A DNA stretch of 64,000 bases, taken from assembly GCA_943735955.1 (NCBI GenBank), contig OX030956.1, forward strand, positions 11,190,444-11,254,443. Reading direction: 5' to 3'. Source of the DNA: Piscicola geometra. Its lineage: Eukaryota; Annelida; Clitellata; Hirudinida; Piscicolidae. Of this stretch, positions 44,601 to 56,900 are shown piece after piece (the first letter of the stretch is position 1; each line of letters begins with the position of its first letter). The notes beneath the pieces were generated by a model. The model was given only the letters and a program-made list of their open reading frames with translations. It did no database searches and was not told where the DNA came from. The position numbers were made by a program, and so were the translations under genes.

Positions 44601-46607
44601 TAATTAAAACAATTAAATTACAGTGCAGTTAAAACATCGTTTTACTTTAAAGAAAGACGAATGTTGGATCCTCCGGCGGAGAAGATTGACAGGTCTTCGT
44701 CGTTCAGAGGCGAGGAAAGTGAGGAATCAATAATGATAAATTATAATTACTTATTAATAATCCAGCTTTCTCATTCTAGTTCTATGCATTCATCCTTTTA
44801 AGTATTCTATAAATGCAAATCAAACCCACCGACCTGCTTTATTTCGAACTACAGTTCAGCACGTCTACCCGTCCTTCTCGGCCACCTCCTGGATGAAAAT
44901 CAAAAAAGCACACTTCGGCAGCAACGATTTGACCTTGACCTTCGAGTTCAAACCCCTCAAGGACAATGGAGTGCTCTTCTACGTGGGTTACGAGCTGGAA
45001 AATATCAACGACTTTTTCTCCATCACCCTGCATGGGGGCCACGTGGAATTAAGGTTGCTTTCCCTGTGTGTGCATGTTTGACGTTATATTATAACTTAGG
45101 TTTTTCGGTTTGAAAAGGTATTTTTTGAGTTTATTATTTATTATTCTTAAAGCTTTTTGATTGGCTTTATGCAGATACAACTTGGGTAACAAGTACAGCG
45201 TCCTCAAGAGTTCTGAGAAAATAAAGAATGGATTTTGGCACAAAGTTTGTCTCGTTGAAGGATTTCAACTTTTTGGAACCCTGAAACCTTGTTCAACTCT
45301 ATTCTAAAAATATAATTTTCGATTTAAAAAATAGTTTTTATACAAAAAGGTTCAAGTGTCGCGGTTCGGAAGGGTGGTGTTGTTGGCGGTGGATCACCAG
45401 CTGCCAGACAGCAAACGAGAGCTGGGCAGCTTGGCATCCATCAACCTCCTTAACACCGCCTACCTGGGAGCACCCCCGAGCCAAATTAGCAGGTTTGTCA
45501 ATGTTGCGATGTTTAGAATTAAGCCAAATTAGCAGGTTTGTCAATGTTGCGATGTTTAGAATTAAGCCAAATTAGCAGGTTTGTCAATGTTGCGATGTTT
45601 AGAATTAAGCCAAATTAGCAGGTTTGTCAATGTTGCGATGTTTAGAATTAAGCCAAATTAGCAGGTTTGTCAATGTTGCGATGTTTAGAATTAAGCCAAA
45701 TTAGCAGGTTTGTCAATGTTGCGATGTTTAGAACTAAGCCATTCAAGATTGTTATGTATGAAAACTTAATACTCAAAATTATTAAATAATTAATTTTTTA
45801 TTTTAAATCCTCAAAAACTTCAATAAAATTATTAGATGCGTAATTCCATACTATATCACGCGAAATTAGATTTAAATCGACTTGGCACCACCCGCAGGAA
45901 GAAGGTGGGCATGGAGGCTGGCTTCCAGGGCTGCATCAAGTCCCTCATCGTGAACAGCACCCTCCTTGAGGTCGACTACCGTCTCCATGAGTTCACCACC
46001 TCTTCCGATGTGACCAGGACGCACAAGCTTGGTCGGTGCAACGAGGAATAATCATAACTATTATTATCTTTATTATTATTATTTTTCTTTAAAATATCAT
46101 TACTACTACTATTACTATTATAGCTATGAAAGTAATTGATAATGATGAAATATATTTGTTTAAGAATGGAATTTGAACACATTTTTCTATTTTCAAAAGT
46201 TGAAATGAAACATTATTTATAAGTTTTTTAATAAAAATCTATTAAATTGGAGTTTGAAAATGTCCAGGCAAATGCAAGCAGTCGGCCTGCTCGAAGTTTC
46301 CATGCGAGCACGGAGGCTTGTGCTACGACATCAACGAGGGACTCTCCTTCAAGTGCCAGTGCAAGGAGGGATTCTCAGGTCCCACCCTCTGACTTTATCA
46401 TAATGAAGTTTCTGCATACATTTAACTTTTAAATTGTTCTAATCGTAATTGTGTTTTTCTTTGTGTATTTTATTTTTCTTTTATTGGCTGAATTACTTGG
46501 TCTACTGAAAAGTTGTTAATTAAATAAATTGTTTAATCTTTAAACAAATCTTTTTCTTTTCAGGAACGAATTGTCAGAGTGAGCAGCCTATCCTATACCG
46601 CCTCTGA
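29679..46607 (+). CDS. Agrin-like extracellular matrix protein, 35 exons
   Basis: Secreted basement-membrane protein. Exons: 29679-32091, 33058-33132, 33313-33609, 33745-34197, 34674-34856, 35328-35429, 35571-35789, 36910-37125, 37360-37572, 37695-37913, 38207-38419, 38524-38742, 39038-39250, 39363-39581, 39693-39908, 40022-40234, 40347-40459, 40633-40735, 40839-40924, 41087-41204, 41420-42274, 42548-42674, 42891-43018, 43215-43361, 43513-43599, 43713-43874, 44005-44145, 44285-44533, 44653-44718, 44855-45053, 45175-45244, 45350-45492, 45898-46031, 46268-46378, 46564-46607. The sum is 8,766 bases: 2,921 residues and a stop at 46605. Domains in order: signal peptide ([16 protein letters not shown]), disordered Asn/His/Gln-rich region, NtA domain split by an insert (about 31,080-32,090), Thr-rich linker, two Ig domains (exons 4 and 5-6), 15 follistatin/Kazal domains, a Cys-rich module, two laminin-EGF, a further Kazal (one of the 15), LamG (exons 30-33) and a final EGF. 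Most modules are flanked by phase-1 introns. AATAAA at 46865-46870 is a candidate polyadenylation signal. The agrin call rests on NtA plus follistatin plus laminin-EGF order. Confidence 0.82.
33395..33545 (+). repeat. (ACT/ACA)n coding repeat: poly-Thr linker
   Basis: In-frame ACN repeat within exon 3 of the agrin-like gene, coding for an almost pure Thr run. It resembles a mucin-type O-glycosylated linker between the NtA and Ig domains. Confidence 0.9.
36910..39581 (+). repeat. Tandem amplification of two follistatin/Kazal exons (A-B-A-B-A-B-A)
   Basis: Module A exons are 36910-37125, 37695-37913, 38524-38742 and 39363-39581. Module B exons are 37360-37572, 38207-38419 and 39038-39250. Copies of each module are almost identical in DNA. 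A-copies differ mainly in the first few codons, plus IDIYILR versus IDIGIVY in the last. B-copies differ by single bases (CCTCCA, TCTCCA, CCTCAA). The introns after the second and third A exons are also near-identical. The period is about 830-850 bases. Confidence 0.95.
42725..42855 (+). repeat. 28-bp minisatellite in an agrin-like intron
   Basis: About four copies of a unit containing CATCACCTCTGACTCACATC. It lies in the intron between exons 22 and 23, upstream of the acceptor at 42889-42890. Confidence 0.88.
45481..45738 (+). repeat. 43-bp minisatellite duplicating an exon-intron junction
   Basis: Six copies of a unit beginning CCAAATTAGCAGGTTTGTCA. The first copy includes the last 12 bases of agrin-like exon 32 and its donor (AG/GTTTGT at 45492/45493). 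Each later copy repeats the same exon end and donor. Confidence 0.97.
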
Positions 46608-49280
46608 TCGAGCAGGAAAGTAAAGAACAGACGCATTTTTTCAATAGTTTTTTTCCAAATTAAATGTTCAGACTTATGTTGGTTTTAATTCTGAAATTTT
46701 TGCAATACGTTTTTTTAAATGAATAATTAAAAACACTAAATTTCTATAAATTACTTTTTCTTATAACACTAGGAAAAAACAGAAAATGATATTTTTAATC
46801 AAGGCAAAGCATATAGATATTAGTAATATTTTTAAACGTGTAAACTATCTGACCTCTGACGAGCAATAAACTATTTTGTTCAAAAATAATTATTTTTAAA
46901 ATGTTAATTTATTATTTTTTGAAAGAGTGCCTTATGTGAAAAATATTTTTGTTTTTAATTTTTCTTGCAAAGCAAAATTGATTAGAATAGTTTAAAATTC
47001 TAATTGAAATCATTCTATAAAAAACTAATTAAAACGGTTAGTTTTCATTATGAATCTTTATTTGTAAACTTTAACACTGGATTCGTATATTAAAACTAAT
47101 ATTTCGAAATGGGTCTCATTAAAAGCATAAAAATGTTTTTATAAGCTTTTTAGTTTTGTATGAAATTAATGTTCATCCTGTTCTTAATTTGTAAATTTAA
47201 AAAACAATAATTTATTGAAATAAACTTGCCTTGATTTCATATTTGAAAAACAAATGATCAATAATACCTCTCAAATCGTTATTTGCTAACTGAATTTTTT
47301 TCCTTTTTCTTCAACTTATTATTAAAACGTTCATATTTCGACTCTATTTTGTACATACATTTATGAACAAATACTTATAAATACTTAAAGTTTTGTTTTT
47401 AAACTTCAACTTTTCTAGTGTTTATCCACTCATGTATATTCCGAGATTCACAGTTTTTATTTTTTTATTTTTAAATTCTGTATATAGGGTTCATTTTTTT
47501 CCAATTAAAAACGCTTTTTAATTCAACTTTTTCATAATATATATAATTTCAGATTATTATTACAGTGTTTTCCTTATTTTTTAACGTTCAAACATTATTA
47601 ATATTTTAACTTAATCGTTGTTTCATTAAGTGTTCTATTCTTTTCTACAAAATAAACACACTTTGCTTAAGTTACTCACTCTTTTCCGACAGGTGCCTTA
47701 CACGTTTGAAACGTTTCGGTTTCATCCCTAATACACACCCATCGATTCCACGCATGCTCCAAACACTCTTCCACAAAATGTGCTCCCAAAATTAATTATT
47801 TTATGTCTTCATGTTCTTCGCCTTGAGAATTCTGCTAATACATTTGCTGTTTTACGCGATTTTTCTTTTTCTTTTTGAATCTCGGCCGTAGTTAGACTTG
47901 TATGCCTGAAATGTGTTTTTATCAAATAAAAATTTGTGTACAATCAGGCCTTAAATTCATATTAATTTAATTAATGAAATTTAATTTGTTTAATTTTTTA
48001 TCTAAATGATAAATCCATCTTGAAGACTGATACTGTAATGGTGGATACTCCACGCTTGATCCCACGCGTGGGTAGCAGTGCTAACTGTCACTTCATAATG
48101 AGATCCAAGCTATCCATCACAGCTGCCCAACAACACACACACACTGTTCGGCCTAATTCAAAGTGTCAAGTTAACACATTGATTAGGGAATCATTTGGAT
48201 TTGTTATTTTCAAACTTGAAATTTTTTTAAAGCAGGTACTGAGTTGGAACTTATTAAAATGAATAATACTTTATAAATATTATTAAAATCTACAACGTAT
48301 CACTTCTTCAAGAACACCTCCAACAACAAATGCCTCAATTCACCTAATTCTCAGACAACGATTCCGACTGGCGTTCATCTCCATCAAGGCACATTGAAGT
48401 CTTCATTTAAGCTCTTTCCAAACAAACTGTTCATAAAATGATGGATTGCCTGGAGGGTGAGTGAGCTGATGGAAAGAAAAGCGATGAATGAGTGAAGGAG
48501 TAAAAGAGTTTTAAAAATAAAAGAGTGCGGAGGAATGAAAGAGCATGGGACACAAAAGAGAGGTGATGGATGAATAAAAAAACCCACTGTTGATGCACCT
48601 GTCGTGGTCAGTGAAGCCTGCATCCACAAACACTCGGTGCTTTGATGGTGTCTTGGGCAAGCAAGAGTTTCATTCATCCGTTTAGTGCTCCACTCATCCG
48701 TCAGGCCTTTTATCTTTCTTGAAGCCTTCTATCTTTAAATGACTTCAACATCAAGGGTCAGGGTCACTTTTTAATTATGCCTTCCTCTCCATCATCCCCA
48801 CAACCTCAAGAAAATATCACAAGTTAACTGCGTGGAAGCAGGAACAAAGACCAGCTATTTCTGCTAATTGTCTCAGGGAATGACTTGAGTTTTGCTCTTT
48901 TGAACGGCTTCGATCGGTCTTCAGGGATTTTCTAAACTTATATTCCAATCAGAAATGTAAAAGTTAAATAAGTTTACATTTTTAAAATTAAAAATATGAA
49001 TTTTAAAATGAGAAACCGAGAATTAAAGGAAAACTCTAGAATATGAATGGCTTCTTGCCGGAGTGGTTCGAGTCTTTCTTACATTATTCAAGCAGCGCAT
49101 CGATCAAACCTACGCTTCAAAACATCAGAAATCCAGTTTTTCTCTCAGAAAAGATCAACAAAATGTCCACTGCGACTAAACCATTTGGTGTTTGACCTTC
49201 TACGACGCTCAAAACCTTCGCAACAACAACGCCATGATGGACTCGATGCAGAAGTGAAAAGTAAATAATAAGAGCACAGC
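46608..49280. other. AT-rich intergenic DNA 3' of the agrin-like gene
   Basis: No further LamG, EGF or other exon recognised. The palindromes at 48041-48072 are listed under findings. Confidence 0.55.
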
Positions 49281-49284
49281 CACA

Positions 49285-49455
49285 AAAGCGGAAGGGAGTG
49301 TTCGCCGGAAGGGTATAACAGAACGACGCGTGCGTACTGATGCATTATTCAAGCGGAAGCGCTGCCTCTTTCTTAACGGTCGCTTTCCGGAAGTGTTCAA
49401 GCTCCTTCCATCTGTTTTCTTTAGCCGTGTCCGCCATATTTCAAGATGGCGGATT
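49285..49455. promoter_or_regulatory. Candidate TATA-less promoter: GGAA (ETS-like) and YY1-like sites
   Basis: Four GGAA sites in about 110 bases: GCGGAAGG near 49289, GCCGGAAGG near 49303, GCGGAAGC near 49356 and CCGGAAGTG at 49387-49395. They are followed by CCGCCAT at 49431-49437 and AAGATGGCGG ending 49452, an inverted YY1-type pair. This combination is typical of animal housekeeping promoters, but no gene start can be attached to it. Confidence 0.4.
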
Positions 49456-50272
49456 TATTGTTTTGGCGCATGATTTATGCCACGTCGACCTTTGAAAGAA
49501 CGTGAGCTTATTATATTGGCAGCCTGCTCTGACATCAGTTCATACATACAGTGTAAACCATATATTTTATTTCAACTTTTAATACAAATGGAAACCATAT
49601 CTCCATATTTATCCTATTTTTACTTTCATCCCATGTATTTCTCAGATTGGTTCCAAAGAGGTACAAGGATAAGTAGACAAACATGCAGAGATATGAAGGC
49701 AGATATGATATGATATACACAAAGAAAAACACACAAACAAACACACGCACAAGCGGACAGACACACAAGCAGACAACCCTGTTTCACAGACAACCGCGTG
49801 AAGGAAAGATCAAAGAGGTGAGGCAATCATCAAACTAACCACCATAATCACCCGCGCTTTGAAAGCCTGCAAGATTTCCAATTAAATGCCAATTAAAATT
49901 AACTCACTCATTAAATTCTTTTATAAAGTCCTAATGAAACGACCGGCTAGCTGACTGGAACCAAGTTTGCTTCCAATTTCACTAATCTCTTTGTCTTTTA
50001 AATTTGATTAGCGCTTAATTTATCAAGATTTCTTTGTGCATAACCCACATATGTAATTCATATTTGCATATGTCTTATACATACATTTTAAACCTTTTAC
50101 TTTATATTTACATGTTCTTTAAACTATTTGTAATAAAATCTTCAAAAAGTAGAAACTGATTTTTTGAAATAATGAAAAAGACAAGATCAAATAATCGTTT
50201 TCGAAAGCAATATTCGCCACTTCAACGGCCATTATCTCGCCACGGACACACACCGGTCGTTATCTCCCACCA

Positions 50273-50333
50273 TGACGTCACATTAATTTGTTGACATCAT
50301 GTGATCTCAAGGTCAGAGGTCACGTGAAGGTCA
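50273..50333. promoter_or_regulatory. Candidate enhancer: CRE, nuclear-receptor half-sites and E-box
   Basis: TGACGTCA (perfect CRE) at 50273-50280 and TGACATCA near 50293. TCAAGGTCA (extended half-site) is at 50307-50315. AGGTCA follows at 50317-50322 (DR1 spacing) and again at 50328-50333 (DR5 spacing from the second). CACGTG at 50321-50326 overlaps them. It is intergenic, between the agrin-like and Iroquois genes. Confidence 0.5.
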
Positions 50334-50904
50334 ACTCGATGTCCACTTTCCAAGGGTGCAGCGTCTCGGGCGAGATTATTTCTTTATTGCCGGAGCTTAT
50401 TTATTTTCAATTATTCTTGTTCCGTCCTGGTGTTTCAGGGCTTTAATGAGAGGATATTCTACACTTAACATTTTCGAAGGCTTTACATTGTTCATTTATA
50501 TTAATGTTTTCATTCCAGTTTTTTATTACAATTTCTCAAATTTAAAATTAAATATTCTCTTGTATTTAATTAAAATCATCATATAAACCCCCTCATACCC
50601 AAACTAGGACTGTGAATTTGACACCAAATATAATTTGTAAATACGATAAATCACTGACTGACAAATCGAATAAACAACCACTATATCTGGCTTCACTAGG
50701 CAAATTGTGTTATGTTTTATGCAAGAGGGGTGCAAGAGGGGTGACGATTGATCGCAGTTTACGACAATGTTCGTATTGGGTTTCAGAGCGGATGAATAAA
50801 CAGGTTGTTGTGAGGAGAGTTATCAACGCTTGTGCAAAAGGAATACATATCTCTCTATTAGTTTGTGTTGATCGTCTTAGTACATTTTGTTGTAGTTGTT
50901 GGTA

Positions 50905-51299
<395 letters not shown>

Positions 51300-51554
51300 G
51301 ATGAGGTCATAGTTGACTCAATCTGGGGGAGCATGCAGTTTGTGTGAGGCATCCATCATGCGAGTAACATGCGATGAAGTGAGTGAGGTGGTGATCTCGA
51401 AATAGTGGTGTGGATAATGACGATGATGATAGTAACCCTTTTATAAATGGTGGTGATGATGATGATGATGACGAGGATAATGATGAAGGTAATCTTGAAA
51501 TGGTTGTGATGATAAGAAATGATGATAATAAGATAATATTTTTTTATGATATTG

Positions 51555-51683
51555 AAAGTGATGAAGGTGATGAAGGTGATGAAGGTGATGAAGGTGGTGA
51601 AGGTGGTGAAGGTGGTGAAAGTGGTGAAGGTGGTGAAGGTGGTGAAGGTGGTGAAGGTGGTGAAGGTGGTGAAGGTGGTGAAG
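51555..51683 (+). repeat. (GGTGAA/GATGAA)n hexanucleotide repeat
   Basis: About 21 hexamers shifting from GATGAAGGT to GGTGAAGGT. No coding evidence. Confidence 0.9.
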
Positions 51684-52339
51684 TCTTAATGATATTTATG
51701 TTTATCAAAATTAAATATCTGACAAGGTAACGAAGTAAGCAATATTGTCAATCATTTCAGTGAATTATTTTCATTTCCACAAAACCGAGATGAACTAACT
51801 CAGTGGGTGATTGATAAATTCTAATTGAAGCCAGTGTGTCGGATTTTGTGGTGAGATGTCACAGAGATAAAGCTGATAATTTATAAATGGGCAGAATAGG
51901 AAATATTAAGAAGAAGTAATTTACAGAGACATTTACACCTTGGCAGCCGTTTTTGACATCGTGTAATGCATTGCCAATAGTGAATCTTCTTGCTTATTAA
52001 CAATTCTCTGCCTTCATCTCATGAAGCCTTTCAGACTTTTTATGCTCGTATTTGCCATAATGCCTTGATAAATGTGACCTGTAGAGATAGCAGTATCTCT
52101 GGATTAACAGCCATCTATTTCGTATTATTTGCACCTCATTATACAGACTATATTTACATTTTGCCATACATTTAAATAGACTATATTTACATTTTGCCAT
52201 ACGTTTGTATAGCCTATATGTATATTTTGCCATACATTCATATTGAGTCGCAAACCAGTGAATGTCATACGTGTTCATGAGGGGACTTGCAGGCGTTTAA
52301 GCGAACGTATGTCATAATTAGGCATTCACAATACAATAA

Positions 52340-52462
52340 CACTGCATCATCACCATGCACATTATCATAATCATTATCATCATCATCACCATTGTCATTA
52401 TCATCATCATCAACATTTTTATCACTATGCGCTTCACATTCATTTTCAGTTTCACTCATCAT

Positions 52463-52559
<97 letters not shown>

Positions 52560-52800
52560 CCATCAACATCACCATCACCATCATCCTCATCATTGTCATC
52601 ATCATCAACATGCACATTATCATCATCATTATCACCATTGTCATTATCATCATCATCAACATTTTTATCACTATGCGCTTCACATCCATTTTCAGTTTCA
52701 CTCATCATATCATCATCATCATCATCATCATCATTGTCATCATCATCATCATTGTCATCACCATCATCATCATCCTCATCATCATCGCCTTTTCATCTTC
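52340..52800. repeat. (ATC)n satellite with an embedded segmental duplication
   Basis: A pure ATC run of about 95 bases (52464-52558) is flanked by two related non-satellite segments. Near 52370-52465 and 52620-52710, both contain CAACATTTTTATCACTATGC and TTTTCAGTTTCACTCATCAT. Confidence 0.9.
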
Positions 52801-53237
52801 ATCACCAGCTAAATCATCATGAAGATGATTATAAAACTGGTGGTGATGATGATGATGATGGAGCGGGTGGTTATGATAACGATGGTGGAGAGAGCATCAT
52901 TCACGATGTCCTGTCACTTCATCATGAAGACAACCAATGGCATCTCTCGAGGGCGGGCCCACGTGTCCTCGAAGATTTAAATCCACTTTTAAAGACTTAT
53001 CATTTTCTTGTTATTAGCATTTTAAGATTAAATAAAATTGGTTTAAAAATATTTTTTTAAAAATCTATTTATTTTAAGTTAAATGCTGTTTTTTGAAAAA
53101 AATTAAGACAGTTCAGGTTGTACCTTCCGAGTCTCTTTGCCACCTCAACGCACCCAAACGCCACAGCGAAACGAACAACAGCAAACCTCTACATTATTTA
53201 TGAGCCTGCGAAACCCTCTGCTTTCAAAGCTGGAAGC

Positions 53238-53293
53238 TGATTGGTCGACGCCCACGTGACGTAACAACGAACATGATGTTCTCGCAGCCAATC
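53238..53293. promoter_or_regulatory. Candidate upstream promoter of the Iroquois gene
   Basis: Two opposed CCAAT boxes (ATTGG at 53240-53244, CCAAT at 53288-53292) bracket an E-box CACGTG (53253-53258) overlapping a CRE-like TGACGTAA (53257-53264). It lies about 690 bases upstream of the Iroquois start codon. Assignment to that gene is by position only. Confidence 0.4.
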
Positions 53294-53544
53294 ACAGCCT
53301 TTGTCTGCTGATGCTTACTCCTTGTTGAATGTGAAAGGGCGATGATGATGATGATGATGATGTGGAGGATGATTATGATAATGATGATGATTATGATGAA
53401 GATGATAATGATTACGAAAGTGTTGGTTATGTTTAGCGATAGGGTAATAACGATGGTGAGGCCAACAAAGTTTATAGGAATGACAAGGGCTTGAAGACTC
53501 ACTGGATCATGAAGGTAGTGAGGATGAAGCATCTTTCAGATGCC

Positions 53545-53632
53545 CACCTACACATAACTACACATAAATACACATAACTACACATACCTACACATAACTA
53601 CACATAACTACACATACCTACACATTCCTATA
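53545..53632. repeat. CTACACATAACTACACATAC repeat
   Basis: About nine 10-bp CTACACATAA/C units upstream of the Iroquois start codon. Confidence 0.85.
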
Positions 53633-53979
53633 CATACAAACACACAGCCATCAAAGCAACATGTGTTCATGTGTGTGTGTGTGCATGTGTGAAACACATA
53701 TAAATACCAAGTCGTTTGGAAAAGATCACTTTAAAACCTAAAAATAACTTCAAATTCGTTTTTATATTTTAATATTTGTGATAAAACAAACAATTTCAGT
53801 TCTATGAAGAAGTAATATTTTTTAAATACGAAATATGTCCATGAAAAGCGGTTAAACTTATAACAAGTTTTTCTCCAAGGGAAACATATTCACCCATATT
53901 CACACACTAGCAAATGATTGAATAAACCTAAATTTTCAAAAACCAAATTTGTTCTTAAAATTTATTTCCAAACATTTAA

Positions 53980-56900
53980 ATGAACCAAGTAATGTTGAGA
54001 ACAGAATCCGCTCCCAGCCCTACTTCAGCCTGCAACAACCTACCAAGTCCATCCCTGCCCCTCTCCACTCAACAGTGTACCCCCCTCCAAACACCTCACC
54101 CCCAACAACCACACGCCCTCCCCCAACCACGCTTGCTGCACCAACCACTACAACCACACCCACACCATCTCCTGTCACTCCAGCCACAAGCACTTCACCA
54201 ACCACTCCATTTCCTCCCACCACCACTGCGACCTCATTACTCGAGATTCAACTTTCCACATCTCTCCTACCTCACTCACTATCTCTCCTTCTTCCCTTTC
54301 TATCCCAAATCTTCCAATCTATACCTAGCTTACAACAACAATAACAACACAAGTTCCAGCATCAACAACAACATCAACACCAACACCAACAACAACAACA
54401 CCAATATCACCGCCAATAACAGCAGCATTCCCGATGAGAACGAAGTCATAAAACACGAAGGACCAACGGAGTCAACCGAGAAGAGACCGCCTGACGACTT
54501 CCTCAAACACCGTCTCAACTTCATCCTCTCAGCCGCCCAGAACCGACTCTTTCTCTACCAGGGAGCTCAGAACAACGCTGTGAGTTTAATTAGCAGTGCT
54601 GACTTTTAGTTTCTAATACGTTTTTTGTATTTATTTTTTGATTATTATATTTTACATTTCGTTTTTTTATTCAGACATATCTTTTGCTTTATCATTGACA
54701 CATTTTTAAATAACATTTTTTTTCCAGTTAAACGTCTACAACACCTCGCCGACAACCAACCAATCTAGCAACTGGAACACCAACAAACCCAACCACAACA
54801 ATAACAACAACTACAAGAACAACAACAACAACAACAACTACAACAACAACAACAACAACAATAATAACACTGTCAACAAAAACTTTCAATTCAACAAACA
54901 ACTTTCATCTCCAAACATCAACAACAACAACAACAATCTCACCAGCAACAACAACAAAATTATTTACACCAACTACATTCCAAACTCAGTGAGGTGACGG
55001 CTTTTTAAATTATAGTTAAAACATTTAAACCACAAATTCAGCTACACATACAACTAAACATACAACCAGACACATTTAACCACACATACAACCACACATA
55101 AAACCACACAACAACCACACATACAACCACACATACAACCACACATACAACCACACATACAACCACACAACAACCGCACATAAAACCACACAACAACCAC
55201 ACATAAAACCACACATACAACCACATAACTACCACACAACAACCACACATACAACCACACAACAACCACACATACAACCACACAACAACCACACATACAA
55301 CCACACATACAACCACACAACAACCACACATACAACCACACATAAAACCACACATACAACCACATAACTACCACACAACAACCACACATACAACCACACA
55401 ACAACCACACATACAACCACACAACAACCACACATACAACCACACATACAACCACACAACAACCACACATACAACCACACATACAACCACAGCCACCTGG
55501 GCGGCAACTACGGCATCATCGACGTACGCAGGAAGAATGCCACCAGGGAGTCGACGTCGACCCTCAAGGCCTGGCTGTACGAGCACATGAAGAACCCCTA
55601 CCCCACCAAGGGTGCGTCTAATAGGCTCATTTTATTTTAAATAAAATTATAATAAAATCCTCGTTTCGTTACGATGCTCTCTTGGAATGTTCAAAACATT
55701 TTGTAGGTTAATTTTTTTTATAAAACAATTTAATTCGAGTTTTTTAGGGGCTTTCTTGTGGTGGTCCGACGAGGTTAAAGACTGTGGAAGTCTGACTCGC
55801 TATTCATCTAACATTAAAACTTTTTGAAATTTGTTCGTGGTAAGAAATCAAAAACATTTAAAATTTAATTTATTCTTTTATTTAATACTCACCCAGGCGA
55901 GAAGATCATGCTGGCGATCATTACCAGGATGACGCTCACTCAGGTGTCCACGTGGTTCGCCAACGCTCGCAGGAGGCTGAAGAAGGTTGCTCGGGAGGTT
56001 GGGAGGTGTTCGATTGGAGGGGGAAGGTGTTCAATTGGAGGGAGGGGTCAATTGGAGGGGGGGGGTGTTCAATTGGAGAAAGGAAGATGTTCAATTGAGA
56101 GGGGTGGAGTGTTCAATTGGAAGGAAGAGCTGCTCGATAAGTGGTCACCATTAGCCGATGGAGGGAAAGAAGGCAAATACGACAGCGGGGGTTTCATGTT
56201 TTTACATTGTTTAAAATGTGCTGGGTTGGCTTGCATTATTTGGAAATGGGCTGTGGCTGGGTTAAATTATTTAGAGATGGAGAAGATATGTTTATGGAGT
56301 TTATACTGAGCACCTCTTTGAATATAAGATTTTTCCTGAAATCTCTGCAGGAGAACAAAATGATCTGGTTTCCATCAAAAAAGACGAACAAACTTGGTGA
56401 TAAAAGTGATGGTGAAGATGACGATGAGGGAGACAGAGGTCAAAACGGAAATGATGATGATTACGGAAAGATTGATGCAGACGATGTTGATGATTCGTTC
56501 CACAGTGATGATGATGATCATCATCATGGTGGTGGTGGTGATGATGATGACAGTCTGTATGATGAAAGGATGATGATGAGAAACAATGAGGTTGATGACT
56601 TGGAAGATGTGAAAAGTGGATTTGAAAGTTACATAAATGGGTTTGTGATGGAAGTTAGCAGCAACAAAAACAATAACAACAACAACATCATCAACATCAT
56701 CAACAACACAGCATTAAAAAAAGAAAGGAAGGAAGAGGGAAAGACTCAGCTTGAGACGACTGAAATAAGTGGCAATCGTAACTCTAAACTCAACACAACT
56801 ACAACAAACAACAACAACAACCAGCAACATATTCTCAATTGCAAAAACCATAAATCTATTATCAACAAAATCCCCAGCAACAACCACCTACAAACTGGAA

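Noticed and set aside
48384..48677. 97-residue minus-strand frame
   Set aside because: Low-complexity Ser/Phe/His composition with no family resemblance.
52265..53060. Poly-Asp, poly-Ser and poly-Ile frames
   Set aside because: ATC satellite translations with no independent coding evidence.
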